DNA from: CALBPI01 sp039033695
GTDB taxonomy: Bacteria > Pseudomonadota > Gammaproteobacteria > Steroidobacterales > Woeseiaceae
Assembly (NCBI GenBank): GCA_039033695.1
Contig: JBCCCC010000020.1
Location: 1-34,810 of the forward strand
Direction: 5' to 3'
DNA: 34,810 nucleotides
The notes below the pieces were generated by a model. That model was not told where the DNA came from. It saw nothing but the letters and a program-made list of their open reading frames with translations, and searched no databases. Positions within the stretch are counted from its first letter, which is position 1; every line of letters starts with the position of its first letter. Below, one piece after another: positions 8,704 to 17,434 of the stretch. A program made the position numbers and the translations under genes.

Positions 8704-9494
8704 GAACGCTGGCAACCGTGGTTGGCACCATAGTGTTAAGTGCCTGCGCCACACCAATGGCACCAGAGTATCCGCTAGCAACGCTAAAACCAGCGCAGCC
8801 GCAATTGCAAGCGCGCGAAATTGTGCAGCGCGCCTATGCGGCGGCCGGCGGCGAATCCTGGCGACGGCCAACAAGTCTGTCAATGCGCGGCTACGCGGTG
8901 TTTTATCGTGAAGGTGTAGCCAGCGAGCATGAACAGCACAACATGTGGCGGGTGTACGACTGGGACAAACGCGATGCCCACCAGGCCGATGGCAAGGTTC
9001 GCATCGAATCAAAGAAAGGCGGCGTCGGCATCATCGACCTGGCGTTCGACGGGCGCAACACCTTCACGCCGGCGGGGCGCCAACCCGCTTCGAAAGCCGA
9101 CGAGCAATGGGCGTCGAGCTTTGGCTTCGGTGTCATCCGACACGCGCTCGATCCGGGCTATCACTTAAGTCGCTTGCCGGATGATCTTGTCGATGGCAGC
9201 CCTGCGTACGTAGTCAATGTGACCGACCCGGCTGGCGGCATAACACGATTCGCAATCGCGCAATCCAACAACGCCATTGTGCGCGTCGGTTTTGATACTG
9301 CCCGCGGCTGGCACGAGCGAGTCTACTCGAACTTTTTCTCGAACCCCGGCGTTGAGTGGCGACAACCCGGCCGGGTACGACTGTACTATGATGGCGTCAA
9401 AGCCAATGAAGTCATCTGGACCGAATTCTCGTTGAACGACACCCTGCCGGATTGCCTGTTCCAGCTACCCGAGCCCGCTAACTGCGAACGCTGA
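8700..9494 (+). CDS. hypothetical lipoprotein co-transcribed with glycosyltransferase
   Basis: A 264-residue exported protein of unknown function. A short signal peptide ends in the lipobox VLSAC, giving a lipidated Cys16 followed by ATP, a sequence that favours outer-membrane sorting. The mature part begins with a helix around QAREIVQRAYAAAGGESW, which is common in LolA/LolB-like and 'outer membrane lipoprotein-sorting' folds. It then has the beta-strand pattern of such half-barrels (MRGYAVFY, HNMWRVYDW, KVRIES, ITRFAIAQSNN, VRLYYDGVKANEVIWTEF). It ends with two cysteines (DCLFQLPEPANC). The start overlaps the glycosyltransferase stop by four bases, so the two are translated together. It may bind or carry a lipid or glycolipid made by its neighbour; that is inference. 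Confidence 0.8.
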   Translation: MRTLATVVGTIVLSACATPMAPEYPLATLKPAQPQLQAREIVQRAYAAAGGESWRRPTSLSMRGYAVFYREGVASEHEQHNMWRVYDWDKRDAHQADGKVRIESKKGGVGIIDLAFDGRNTFTPAGRQPASKADEQWASSFGFGVIRHALDPGYHLSRLPDDLVDGSPAYVVNVTDPAGGITRFAIAQSNNAIVRVGFDTARGWHERVYSNFFSNPGVEWRQPGRVRLYYDGVKANEVIWTEFSLNDTLPDCLFQLPEPANCER

Positions 9495-9500
9495 CCCAGC

Positions 9501-9851
9501 CTAAACGTAGCCACTGGCACGGTAGTCCACCAATGCGCTCCCGGTAAGGCGTTCAAGTTCTCCAAACAACGTTGCATCAACGGCTTTGAAGTTGAAGCAC
9601 GATTTACCCTGCATACGCTTTTTGAGTGCCGGTGAGATGCCCGCTAGCAGTTGCGGGTTTACGTAGACCGGCATCAAGTGATAACTCACATAGTGCTTCT
9701 TGACCTGCACACCACCAAACCATAGCCGCTTGCCATTCTTCATAACGTGGCTCGTCTCAACTGAGTAGTGCCCGGGTACGTCAATCGTCACGTTTAGCGA
9801 CTCGGCTATTGGCTGCATAATTGCCCGCAGTGCCGAGAATGTCTCGATCAT
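9501..9851 (-). CDS. DUF1801-like small cytosolic protein
   Basis: A 116-residue soluble protein with no signal peptide or membrane segment. It resembles the DUF1801/YdhG-like fold: LWFGGVQVKKHYVSYHLMPVYV in the middle (about 43-64), then SPALKKRMQGKSCFNF and a C-terminal helix FGELERLTGSALVDYR. This fold has no settled function. The gene lies 15 bases downstream of the small zinc-ribbon-like gene on the same strand and converges with the lipoprotein gene, with six bases between stops. The ribosome site before ATG 9851 is weak, which fits coupling to the upstream gene. Confidence 0.75.
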   Translation of the reverse strand: MIETFSALRAIMQPIAESLNVTIDVPGHYSVETSHVMKNGKRLWFGGVQVKKHYVSYHLMPVYVNPQLLAGISPALKKRMQGKSCFNFKAVDATLFGELERLTGSALVDYRASGYV

Positions 9852-9866
9852 ATGGCTGATTGTCGG

Positions 9867-10052
9867 TCAGGCAGCGTCGAAACGTGCCCGGTTCTCGTCC
9901 ATCCACTTCTTCATATCTTGTTCGGTGTGCGATGCGTTTTGCATCACATCGGCATGGGCTTGCATATAGTGCGGTCGCAACGCCATCATCCAGTCTTCGA
10001 AGGTCTCGCCCTCGGCAGTCTCATCACACAAGTCGCAGCTTAACGTTTTCAT
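9867..10052 (-). CDS. small CxxC protein, DUF1059-like
   Basis: A 61-residue protein that begins MKTLSCDLCDETAEGETF, with a Cys-x2-Cys pair at 6 and 9, and has histidines in the pattern LRPHYMQAHADV, which could complete a zinc site. The C-terminal half is a charged helix ending KKWMDENRARFDAA. Small proteins of this form are widespread and uncharacterised. The open frame reaches to 10121, but ATG 10052 is the family start. The ribosome site is a run of eight G on the coding strand, four bases before the ATG, which is unusual. It is probably co-transcribed with the DUF1801-like gene that follows. Confidence 0.75.
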   Translation of the reverse strand: MKTLSCDLCDETAEGETFEDWMMALRPHYMQAHADVMQNASHTEQDMKKWMDENRARFDAA

Positions 10053-10279
10053 AGTACCCCCCCCGGGCTTTAGCCGAAAGCGTCGGCAAGACGCCGACCG
10101 AACCGGCAATGTACCAGCCATATTACATTACAGTCGAATGACAAGTAATCGACGCGGACGCGCAAATCTGCAAATAGCGTCGCATCGTCATACTGCGGTC
10201 ACATTTTCGTCATGCTCGTGTCGTATTCGGACGTCATGTTGTTGCGTTGCTCTACACAACAATAGTTATGAGGTATGCG

Positions 10280-12007
10280 ATGCGATATTCCCGACTGATT
10301 CCGTTAGCAGTGTTATCCGTCAACCTGTTTCTTGCCGGGTGCGAAGGTGACGATGGCAGCATTGGTCCAGTTGGGCCGACGGGCACAACCGGCCCGGCGG
10401 GTCCTGCTGGCCCACAGGGCAACAATGGCGTCACATCAGTAACCCTGCAGTTTCTTGGGCGCTATGAGAGCGGCGTGTTTGACGAAGGCGCAGCCGAGAT
10501 TGTCGCCTACTACCCCGCCGGCCAGGAAGTCTTTCAGGTTAACGCCAATACCGGACAAGTGGATATTATCGACATCTCATCACCAGCAACACCAGCCCTC
10601 ACCAGCTCAATCGATGTCGCTATGGCTATCGCGATGAACACGAGTTTCACGACTGCGCTCGGCTCTGTAAACAGTGTCGCGATTGATGGTGATCTGGTTG
10701 CCGCGGCGATTGCGGCAGACGAGGATGACGATCGCGGTTTCGTCGCTTTCTTTAATGCGACCGACTCGTCATTCATTGGTGCAACGGAGGTAGGATTCCT
10801 GCCAGACGCCGTCGAGTTTACGCCCGACGGCAACACCGTCGTTGTCGCCAACGAAGGCCAGCCGCTGGATGACTACTCCGTCGACCCAGAAGGCTCCATT
10901 TCATTGATCGACGTGGCGACAAATGGTGGTGCAGCCGCCACGGCGATCGAGGTGGGGTTCACCGACTTTAATGCGGGCGGCAGCCGAGAGGGTGAGTTGG
11001 AGCCGGGGGTGCGTATCTTTGGGCCAGGCGCGACGGTCGCCGAGGATTTGGAGCCCGAGTACATTGCATTCACAGCAGATTCGTCCACAGCGTTTGTCGC
11101 GCTGCAGGAGAACAACGCGCTGGCGGTGATTGACATCGCCAGCGCGACGGTTAGTGCAATTGTCCCACTGGGAACCAAGGATCACAGCATCATTGGCAAC
11201 GAGCTGGATGCCAGCGACCGAGACAGTGCTATCAACATTCGTAGTTGGCCGGTGAGAGGTTTCTATATGCCTGACACGATCGCCACTTACCAGTTCCAAG
11301 GCGAGACGCTAGTCGTTACCGCCAACGAAGGTGACACGCGGGATTACGATGGCTTCTCTGAGGAGGAGCGCATTGGTGATCTGACGCTCGATGCTACTGC
11401 CTTCCCCGACGCCGCAGAGTTGCAAGATGATGCGAACCTGGGCCGCTTGCTTTCGACGACTGCAGACGGTGACACAGATGGAGATGGCGACGTGGACGAG
11501 CTGTTCTCAATTGGTGCGCGCTCGTTCACGATTTGGAATACAGCCGGGGACGTATTGTTTGACAGCGGTGCAGACTTTGAGCGTATTACCGCCACACGGC
11601 TTGCCAACCACTTCAATGCCGACAACGATGACAACGATGCCGATACACGAAGTGATGCGAAGGGCCCGGAGCCCGAAGCATTGGCGATTGGCTCTATCGG
11701 TGGCGCAACCTTCGCGTTCATTGGTTTGGAACGCGTCGGCGGTATCATGGTGTACAACATCTCCAATCCGCAAAGCCCGCGCTTCGTCGAATACGCAATA
11801 GATCGCAACTTCAATGAAGCTCCTAGCTTCGGCGACAATGACGGTGACGGTATTGACGAGTCTAACCCTGCTGCCGGCGACAGTGGTCCAGAGAGCATTG
11901 TCTTCATACCAGCTGCCGACAGTCCGAATGGCAACGACATGCTGGTCGTCGGTAACGAGGTAAGCGGCACGACCTCGCTTTACCAGATCAACATCGTCGA
12001 TGAGTGA
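10280..12007 (+). CDS. choice-of-anchor I family lipoprotein with collagen-like neck
   Basis: A 575-residue exported protein. The signal peptide ends in the lipobox FLAGC (Cys21). Residues 27-50 form a short Gly-x-y collagen-like stretch (GPVGPTGTTGPAGPAGPQG), then the choice-of-anchor I domain starts with LQFLGRYESGVFDEGAAEIVAY. Beta-propeller-like repeats follow, with the paired motif VVANEGQPLDDY and VTANEGDTRDYDG. Acidic loops resembling calcium sites lie at about 396-408 (DGDTDGDGDVDE), 447-460 and 518-528 (DNDGDGIDES). Family members are secreted or surface-held, with varied C-terminal anchors; the activity is not established, though some neighbours are phosphatases. Here the anchor is an N-terminal lipid. 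ATG 10280 is preferred because GAGG lies six bases upstream; two further ATGs exist at 10247 and 10268. A strong terminator follows. Confidence 0.87.
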   Translation: MRYSRLIPLAVLSVNLFLAGCEGDDGSIGPVGPTGTTGPAGPAGPQGNNGVTSVTLQFLGRYESGVFDEGAAEIVAYYPAGQEVFQVNANTGQVDIIDISSPATPALTSSIDVAMAIAMNTSFTTALGSVNSVAIDGDLVAAAIAADEDDDRGFVAFFNATDSSFIGATEVGFLPDAVEFTPDGNTVVVANEGQPLDDYSVDPEGSISLIDVATNGGAAATAIEVGFTDFNAGGSREGELEPGVRIFGPGATVAEDLEPEYIAFTADSSTAFVALQENNALAVIDIASATVSAIVPLGTKDHSIIGNELDASDRDSAINIRSWPVRGFYMPDTIATYQFQGETLVVTANEGDTRDYDGFSEEERIGDLTLDATAFPDAAELQDDANLGRLLSTTADGDTDGDGDVDELFSIGARSFTIWNTAGDVLFDSGADFERITATRLANHFNADNDDNDADTRSDAKGPEPEALAIGSIGGATFAFIGLERVGGIMVYNISNPQSPRFVEYAIDRNFNEAPSFGDNDGDGIDESNPAAGDSGPESIVFIPAADSPNGNDMLVVGNEVSGTTSLYQINIVDE

Positions 12008-12030
12008 AATGCCTTAGTACGATCAGGACC

Positions 12031-12066
12031 AAGGCCTGCCAACAGCGGTGTTGGCAGGCCTTTTCT
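12031..12066 (+). terminator. Rho-independent terminator after choice-of-anchor I gene
   Basis: A perfect 13-base-pair stem (12031-12043 with 12050-12062, AAGGCCTGCCAAC and its complement) closes a six-base loop, AGCGGT, and runs into TTTTC. It lies 23 bases after the TGA stop of the plus-strand gene. The reverse strand has only a weak T tail, so it mainly ends plus-strand transcription. Confidence 0.9.
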
Positions 12067-12098
12067 GTCGGGCATTTCCTGCCAAGTCGTGACTCGCG

Positions 12099-12962
12099 TC
12101 AAGGCTGCGGCGGGCGCGTTGTCGCATAGCGACGAATGAATGTTGTCATATCCTCGGTCGTGTTGGCGAGCCGGTCCAGAGGCTCCGCCAATGCGGCAAC
12201 AATCCTGGCATGTCCCATGCCGTCGTAAAGCTTGACCTCGACGGGCACATTCACGGCGCGCAGCTTGGCCGCCAGACTTTCGCTGTTTGATGGCAGCACC
12301 GTGTCATCCTCAGTGCCGTGAATCAGCAGCGTTGGCGGGGCATCCGCGGTAACAAAGTTCACCGGCTGGCTTTGCTCGCGAATCGTCTGCGGAAACACGT
12401 TCAGCAAATAACTACTCTCCAGCGGCAAAAAGTCGTAAGGACCAGATAAACCGATAAGGCCGTGGATAACACTAACCGGCTTGTTATTGGCCGCAAGATA
12501 TCGCGCATCGAGCGCTACCATTGCCGCCAGGTGCGCGCCGGCCGAATGCCCGGCCACGAACAGGTTGTCGGGATCGCCACCGAAATTCGATGCATTGTCA
12601 TGTGTCCACGCGACCGCCATTGCCGCGTCCTCGACGAACGTTGGAAACCGCACTTCCGGATACAGCCTGTAGTCGGGTAACACGACGATGAAACCAGACT
12701 TGGTCAGCCCCGAAACAACGAACTCATAGTCATCCCGCGCGCCCTCGCGCCAGCCGCCGCCATAGAAGAACACCACAACAGGCGCATTGGCTGCCACCTG
12801 GTCAGGCACAAACACGTCCAGACGTTGACGTGCATGATTGCCATACACTTCCCCGGGCATTTGCTTGTAGTGACGCGATGATGTCACACCATTTAGGACA
12901 TCAAACGAACTACAGCCGCCGAGCAATCCTGCAATCAGCGCTACTACGAACAATCGGCGCAT
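12099..12962 (-). CDS. alpha/beta hydrolase lipoprotein (BD-FAE/HSL-like esterase)
   Basis: A 287-residue exported hydrolase. The signal peptide ends in the lipobox LLGGC (Cys17). The oxyanion-hole motif is FFYGGGWREG (the usual HGGGW with Tyr in place of His). The nucleophile elbow is GHSAG (Ser140), the acid is in IHGTEDD (Asp219 or Asp220), and the catalytic His is in DGMGHARI (His251). It resembles carboxylesterases that hydrolyse small acyl or carbohydrate esters; the substrate is unknown. An ATG eight codons upstream exists, but MRRLFVVALI is the natural signal-peptide start. It is divergent from the FlgO/TPR gene. Confidence 0.88.
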   Translation of the reverse strand: MRRLFVVALIAGLLGGCSSFDVLNGVTSSRHYKQMPGEVYGNHARQRLDVFVPDQVAANAPVVVFFYGGGWREGARDDYEFVVSGLTKSGFIVVLPDYRLYPEVRFPTFVEDAAMAVAWTHDNASNFGGDPDNLFVAGHSAGAHLAAMVALDARYLAANNKPVSVIHGLIGLSGPYDFLPLESSYLLNVFPQTIREQSQPVNFVTADAPPTLLIHGTEDDTVLPSNSESLAAKLRAVNVPVEVKLYDGMGHARIVAALAEPLDRLANTTEDMTTFIRRYATTRPPQP

Positions 12963-13238
12963 GGTTGAGCGTTCCTTCTTTAGCAATGCGCATTATCGCC
13001 GCAGACACGCAGCCGTTGCTACTAGAACACCAGCGCCTTTGGCCAAATATGCGCTTTTCTACGTAGCTAAACCGCCGCAGTGTGAGCGGTGCGCGCACAA
13101 AACGTGCCCCAATGCTGTTGCCACGGTAGTATTGGGCTGATCGCGCAGTTGCACGAGTCCGTGTAACAAAGCAGGTTGCGTCGGGAAATCGGCAGTGCGG
13201 CAATCAGCAGCGCCTCGCACTACAACAAGAGCCACATA

Positions 13239-15458
13239 ATGAGCCTGATTTCAGAACTCAAACGCCGCAACGTGTTCCGCGTCGCCACTGCGTACATCAT
13301 TGTTGGCTGGATCATCATGCAAGTCATTGACGTGATGTCGCCGGCATTGCAGCTACCTGACTGGGTCGCCAGCTTGTTCGCCGTGATATTGCTTATTGGA
13401 TTCCCCATCGCCGTTGCGATTTCATGGATCTATGAAGTCACCGAGGACGGTCTCAAGAAGACGGCCAACATTGACGGTACACAAAGCATCACAGGCGAAA
13501 CTGGCCGCCGCCTGGATAGCCTCATCATTGTCGGACTCATCGCTGTCGGCGGGTTGATCATCTGGCAACAGATAACCCGCGAGACAAGCAGTGTCGCGAC
13601 GGCAGCCGCTGATCAAGATGGCGTCGATGCGCCAATGCAAGAAGCACCCGCTGCAAGTGGCGAGACGCCCTCACCAGCCGCCGAGATTACGCAATCGATA
13701 AGCGCGAACTCCATTGCCGTGCTGCCGTTCGCCGATTTGTCAGCAGAGCGTGATCAGGAGTACTTCGCTGATGGTGTTTCGGAAGAGATTCTCAATGTGC
13801 TGGCTGGCGTTCGTGAACTCAAGGTTGCAGGGCGTACGTCGTCTTTTTCGTTCAAGGGTCGCAACGAAGATCTGCGCAAGATCGGCAATATCCTGGGTGT
13901 CGCACATATCCTCGAGGGCTCTGTCCGCAAGCAAGGCAACCGTGTGCGCGTGACGGCGCAGTTGATCAAAGCTGATGACGGATTCCACCTTTGGTCAGAA
14001 ACCTACGACAACGATCTTGACGATATTTTCGCCGTACAAGATGAAATCGCCGGCAACATATTGCAGGCGCTGACCGCCGAGCTAGTCGATCGCGACATTG
14101 GCAGCGCATCGGCCGTTGCGCGCGCCGACGTGCGTGCCTTTGATGCCTTTTTGGAGGCCAAGGAGCTCATCTACTCGCGTGACACCGACGCCATGCGTCG
14201 CGCAATCGATTTGTTGGACAACGCGATCGCGATTGATCCAGACTATGCGCCGCCCTACGCACAGCGGGCATTGGCCGAGTCACTGCTCTCTGATGCCCCG
14301 GGCAGCTATGGCGATACTCCGATCAGTGAGGCACTACCGCGCGCCATCGCGTTTGCAGATAAAGCACTCGCGCTCAATCCCGAGTTGGCGGACGCGCAGG
14401 CTATTCGGGGTCTGTTGTATCTGGACACGGGACAGCTCGAGCAGGCAATTGGCTCACTGCGTCGCGCGGTGGATATAAACCCAAATCACCTCGATGCACG
14501 CAACTGGCTTGCGCTCAGCCTGAGCAGCAATGGCCGCTATCGCGATGCCGCACAGCAGCAGGTTGCGCTGTTTGAATTTGACCCACTTTACCCGCCCATT
14601 ACCGGCAATGTGATCACGCAACTGCTGCGCATCGGCGATGTCGATCGCGCATCACAAGTCATCCGTCGCATGGAGCGCTTCGAAGGCAATGAATCACGCT
14701 ACACATGGGCCCAATCGATTCTGCTCGGCGCGACGGGCCAGGTGGCCAGAGCTATTCAGCTGTCGGAGCCGGAACACGAGAAATATCCCGACACCAATCG
14801 CGGGTCAGGTCTGGCATTTGCGCGGCTAGGCATTGGCGACATCGAGGGCGCCAGAGAGTACGGCTATTACTTTGTCGACATCTATGCCGACATTGCCGCA
14901 GGCGATTATGAGAATGCCGTTGCTGGCGCCAAACGTGCGCTGGATGACAACCCGGAGTACTACGCTACACAGATTGACTATATCGTCGCGCTGGCTGCCG
15001 CCGATAAACACCGCGAGCTGGTCGGCTACTATCGTGAGACCTACGGTGATGACCTGATCTTCGAGAACAGATTGTTCCAGCCGTTCAACGCGGACCTGCC
15101 ACCGTTTGGCAGCGTTGCCAGATCATTGAGAGCCGTTGGTGATGTAGAAGACTATGAAGCGATCATGCGCCGCTGGCGCACAGCACTGGATATTGGCCGG
15201 GCGGGCGGCGCCGATAGTTTCACCTTCAATTTCAGTGAAGTCGTCTGGCACGCCTTGAACGGTAATCCGGATCGGGCCGTCGAGTTTCTCACACGCATTA
15301 GCGACCGGCGAAGCGGATTGATCGGCTTTTTCGCTAACAACCCGTTTCTTGACGAATTGCTCGGCGACCATCCCGGCTTTCGTAATCTGCAAGAGCTCAA
15401 CCTGCAACGGATCAATCAAGAGCGCCGGAAACTTGGCCTTGATTCCATCGCTTTCTGA
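13239..15458 (+). CDS. membrane FlgO-domain / TPR repeat protein
   Basis: A 739-residue membrane protein of a family often expanded in marine gammaproteobacteria. It starts MSLISELKRRNVFRVATAY and has membrane helices at about 14-32, 42-64 and 94-111, with the conserved AISWIYEVTEDGLKKT after the second. A linker rich in Ala and Pro precedes a FlgO/TolB-like domain (about 160-285): IAVLPFADLS, EYFADGVSEEILNVLA, VAGRTSSFSFKG, ILEGSVRK, HLWSETYD. Tetratricopeptide-like repeats fill most of the rest (from about 330), for example AIDIDPDYAPPYAQRA-like and ALNPELADAQAIRGLLYLDTG units. Relatives fuse the same core to an N-terminal adenylate cyclase or winged-helix domain, but no such domain is present here. 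The role is unknown, perhaps scaffold or sensor. ATG 13239 is chosen as the family start. Confidence 0.85.
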   Translation: MSLISELKRRNVFRVATAYIIVGWIIMQVIDVMSPALQLPDWVASLFAVILLIGFPIAVAISWIYEVTEDGLKKTANIDGTQSITGETGRRLDSLIIVGLIAVGGLIIWQQITRETSSVATAAADQDGVDAPMQEAPAASGETPSPAAEITQSISANSIAVLPFADLSAERDQEYFADGVSEEILNVLAGVRELKVAGRTSSFSFKGRNEDLRKIGNILGVAHILEGSVRKQGNRVRVTAQLIKADDGFHLWSETYDNDLDDIFAVQDEIAGNILQALTAELVDRDIGSASAVARADVRAFDAFLEAKELIYSRDTDAMRRAIDLLDNAIAIDPDYAPPYAQRALAESLLSDAPGSYGDTPISEALPRAIAFADKALALNPELADAQAIRGLLYLDTGQLEQAIGSLRRAVDINPNHLDARNWLALSLSSNGRYRDAAQQQVALFEFDPLYPPITGNVITQLLRIGDVDRASQVIRRMERFEGNESRYTWAQSILLGATGQVARAIQLSEPEHEKYPDTNRGSGLAFARLGIGDIEGAREYGYYFVDIYADIAAGDYENAVAGAKRALDDNPEYYATQIDYIVALAAADKHRELVGYYRETYGDDLIFENRLFQPFNADLPPFGSVARSLRAVGDVEDYEAIMRRWRTALDIGRAGGADSFTFNFSEVVWHALNGNPDRAVEFLTRISDRRSGLIGFFANNPFLDELLGDHPGFRNLQELNLQRINQERRKLGLDSIAF

Positions 15459-15661
15459 TCGCCGCCGTTGGTAACGTCGCGTCGTGGTAAGTCGCGACCC
15501 GGTAGCGTTCTATGGCATTTGCCGATCGTGTTCCCAGCTATATCTCGACAGCATGTTGACGCTGAGAGCGCCACACAGCAGAGCGTGAAATTGCTGTTGG
15601 TGCTGGTTAGACTAGTGGATCAGCAGCCGCGCACGACGCTGCAACTCGGATTTGTCACTTC

Positions 15662-16951
15662 ATGAACCAACGCATCATTGTCATTGGCGGCGGCGCCGGC
15701 GGGCTGGAGCTGGCCGTCAAGCTCGCACGCAAACTTCGACGCGACAAAGAAGTCGAGGTCATGCTGATCGACAAGAACCCCACGCATATCTGGAAGCCAT
15801 TGTTCCACGAAGTTGCCACGGGCTCGATGAACAGCTATCACGATGAAGCCAGCTACCTGATGCTCGCACGCAAGCACAAGTTCAACTTTATCCTCGGCTG
15901 TGTCACGGCGATAGACGGGCAAGGGAAGTCGGTCACGCTGGCACCGTTGGTCGACGATAGCGGTGAACAAATGATGGCCGAGCGCACGTTTCGTTTTGAC
16001 CAGCTAGCCGTCTGCGTCGGCAGCTTGAGCAATGACTTTGGTATTGAAGGCGTCAGTCAGCACAGCCGACAGCTTGATTCCCGTGAACAGGCCGAACGGT
16101 TCCACACGCATTTCGCCAATCAGCTACAACGCACGAATTTGCAATCCACCAGCGAAAAGCTGCATGTCGCGATCGTCGGTGGCGGCGCCACGGGGGTGGA
16201 GCTCGCCGCCGACATGCATAACGTGGTGCAACGGCTGCGCGAATATGGCTTTGAGCATTTCTCCAAGGACCGCCTTGACGTCAGCGTCATCGAAGCCGCA
16301 CCTGCACTACTGCCGCGACTGCCAGAGCGAATTGGCGTCTCGGTCAAGCGCGAACTCGAACGCATTGGCGTCAAGGTGCGCAACTCCACGATGGTGGCCA
16401 AAGTTGAGCAGGATGCCGTCATCACCAGTGACGAAGAATCGATCCCGGCCGATATCAGCGTGTGGGCGGCGGGCGTCAAGGCACCCGATTGGCTGGCCAG
16501 CAGCGGGTTGCCGACCGATCGCCTCGGCCGGATCGTGTGCAACGATGACCTCAGCGTCAAGGACATGCCTGGCGTGTTCGCGGTGGGCGACTGCTGTGCA
16601 TGTACGCAGGAGGATGGCAGTGAAGTGCCGCCGCGTGCACAGGCGGCGCATCAGATGGCGAGCATCGCGGCGCGCAACATGCTGGCGCTGCGTAAGGACA
16701 AAGCAACCAAGCCATTCAAGTACCGCGACTTTGGCAGCATGGTCAGCCTGAGTAAGTATTCGACCGTTGGCAACCTGATGGGCAACCTTGTTCGCGGCAC
16801 GGTGTTCATTGAAGGGCGTATTGCGCGGCTGGTATATCTATCGCTGTATCGTATGCATCAGGCAGCGATTCACGGCAAGTTCTCAACGCTGTTGATCATG
16901 CTGGGTGATCGCATCTATAAAGCCACACGCGCGTCCGTCAAACTGCACTAA
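15662..16951 (+). CDS. ndh: type II NADH dehydrogenase (NDH-2)
   Basis: A 429-residue peripheral membrane flavoprotein that passes electrons from NADH to quinone without pumping protons. The FAD-binding Rossmann motif is IIVIGGGAGGLE (5-16). THIWKPLFHEVATG (41-54) is the conserved NDH-2 segment near the flavin. The NADH Rossmann motif is VAIVGGGATGVELA (169-182). The second FAD contact is FAVGDCC, and PRAQAAHQMAS follows. The C-terminal amphipathic region (VYLSLYRMHQAAIHG...) fits membrane and quinone contact. The length matches the family. It converges with the potassium channel gene with a four-base overlap of the two ends. Confidence 0.92.
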   Translation: MNQRIIVIGGGAGGLELAVKLARKLRRDKEVEVMLIDKNPTHIWKPLFHEVATGSMNSYHDEASYLMLARKHKFNFILGCVTAIDGQGKSVTLAPLVDDSGEQMMAERTFRFDQLAVCVGSLSNDFGIEGVSQHSRQLDSREQAERFHTHFANQLQRTNLQSTSEKLHVAIVGGGATGVELAADMHNVVQRLREYGFEHFSKDRLDVSVIEAAPALLPRLPERIGVSVKRELERIGVKVRNSTMVAKVEQDAVITSDEESIPADISVWAAGVKAPDWLASSGLPTDRLGRIVCNDDLSVKDMPGVFAVGDCCACTQEDGSEVPPRAQAAHQMASIAARNMLALRKDKATKPFKYRDFGSMVSLSKYSTVGNLMGNLVRGTVFIEGRIARLVYLSLYRMHQAAIHGKFSTLLIMLGDRIYKATRASVKLH

Positions 16952-17415
16952 CCATCCATATGGTCATGATCGTCCCGATGATGCCCGTAGAGTTTGTTGT
17001 GATCTTCAAATAAATGGCGCATCGAGGCCAGCAGAAATGCGGTGCTAGCGCCAAACAGGATCAGGCCACCCATCGCCTCGAACGTGCCCAGCAACTGAGC
17101 ACTCTCTGACAACGTAATGTCGCCATAACCCAGCGTCGTGAGCGTGACGACCGAGAAATACAACGCTCGAATCAGCGAATCAAACTCACCCATTTGCAGG
17201 TAGACGATCGCCCAGGTCCAGGCTTCCACTGTATGAATGCCGATAATGTAGATTACCGAGAAAACCAGCGTTGACAAATTGCTGATTCGCACATGCACAT
17301 TCTTGAGCGCAATCGTCATGCGCTTTAGCATGTTCGCGAGCAGCACCAGGCAAGAGATATGAAAGATCACGGTGATGAGAATCATGACCGTACCAAACAG
17401 AAGTTGTTCTCGCAT
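16948..17415 (-). CDS. two-TM potassium channel family protein
   Basis: A 155-residue inner-membrane protein with hydrophobic segments at about 7-29, 46-62 and 112-130, and a pore loop carrying the selectivity filter TLTTLGYGDIT (TLGYGD at 94-99), diagnostic for potassium-selective channels. It lacks the C-terminal RCK/TrkA-N domain of larger channels and ends in a His/Asp-rich tail (HHRDDHDHMDG), which might bind metal. GGAG lies before ATG 17415. The gene follows the secretin-like gene by 19 bases and is probably in its transcript. Its last codon overlaps the stop of the convergent ndh gene. Confidence 0.88.
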   Translation of the reverse strand: MREQLLFGTVMILITVIFHISCLVLLANMLKRMTIALKNVHVRISNLSTLVFSVIYIIGIHTVEAWTWAIVYLQMGEFDSLIRALYFSVVTLTTLGYGDITLSESAQLLGTFEAMGGLILFGASTAFLLASMRHLFEDHNKLYGHHRDDHDHMDG

Positions 17416-17434
17416 AGGCTGCTCGCTCCGTTAC

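Noticed and set aside
16032..16751. 239-codon plus-strand frame inside ndh
   Set aside because: Same strand, different frame; NDH-2 motifs continue unbroken in the main frame.
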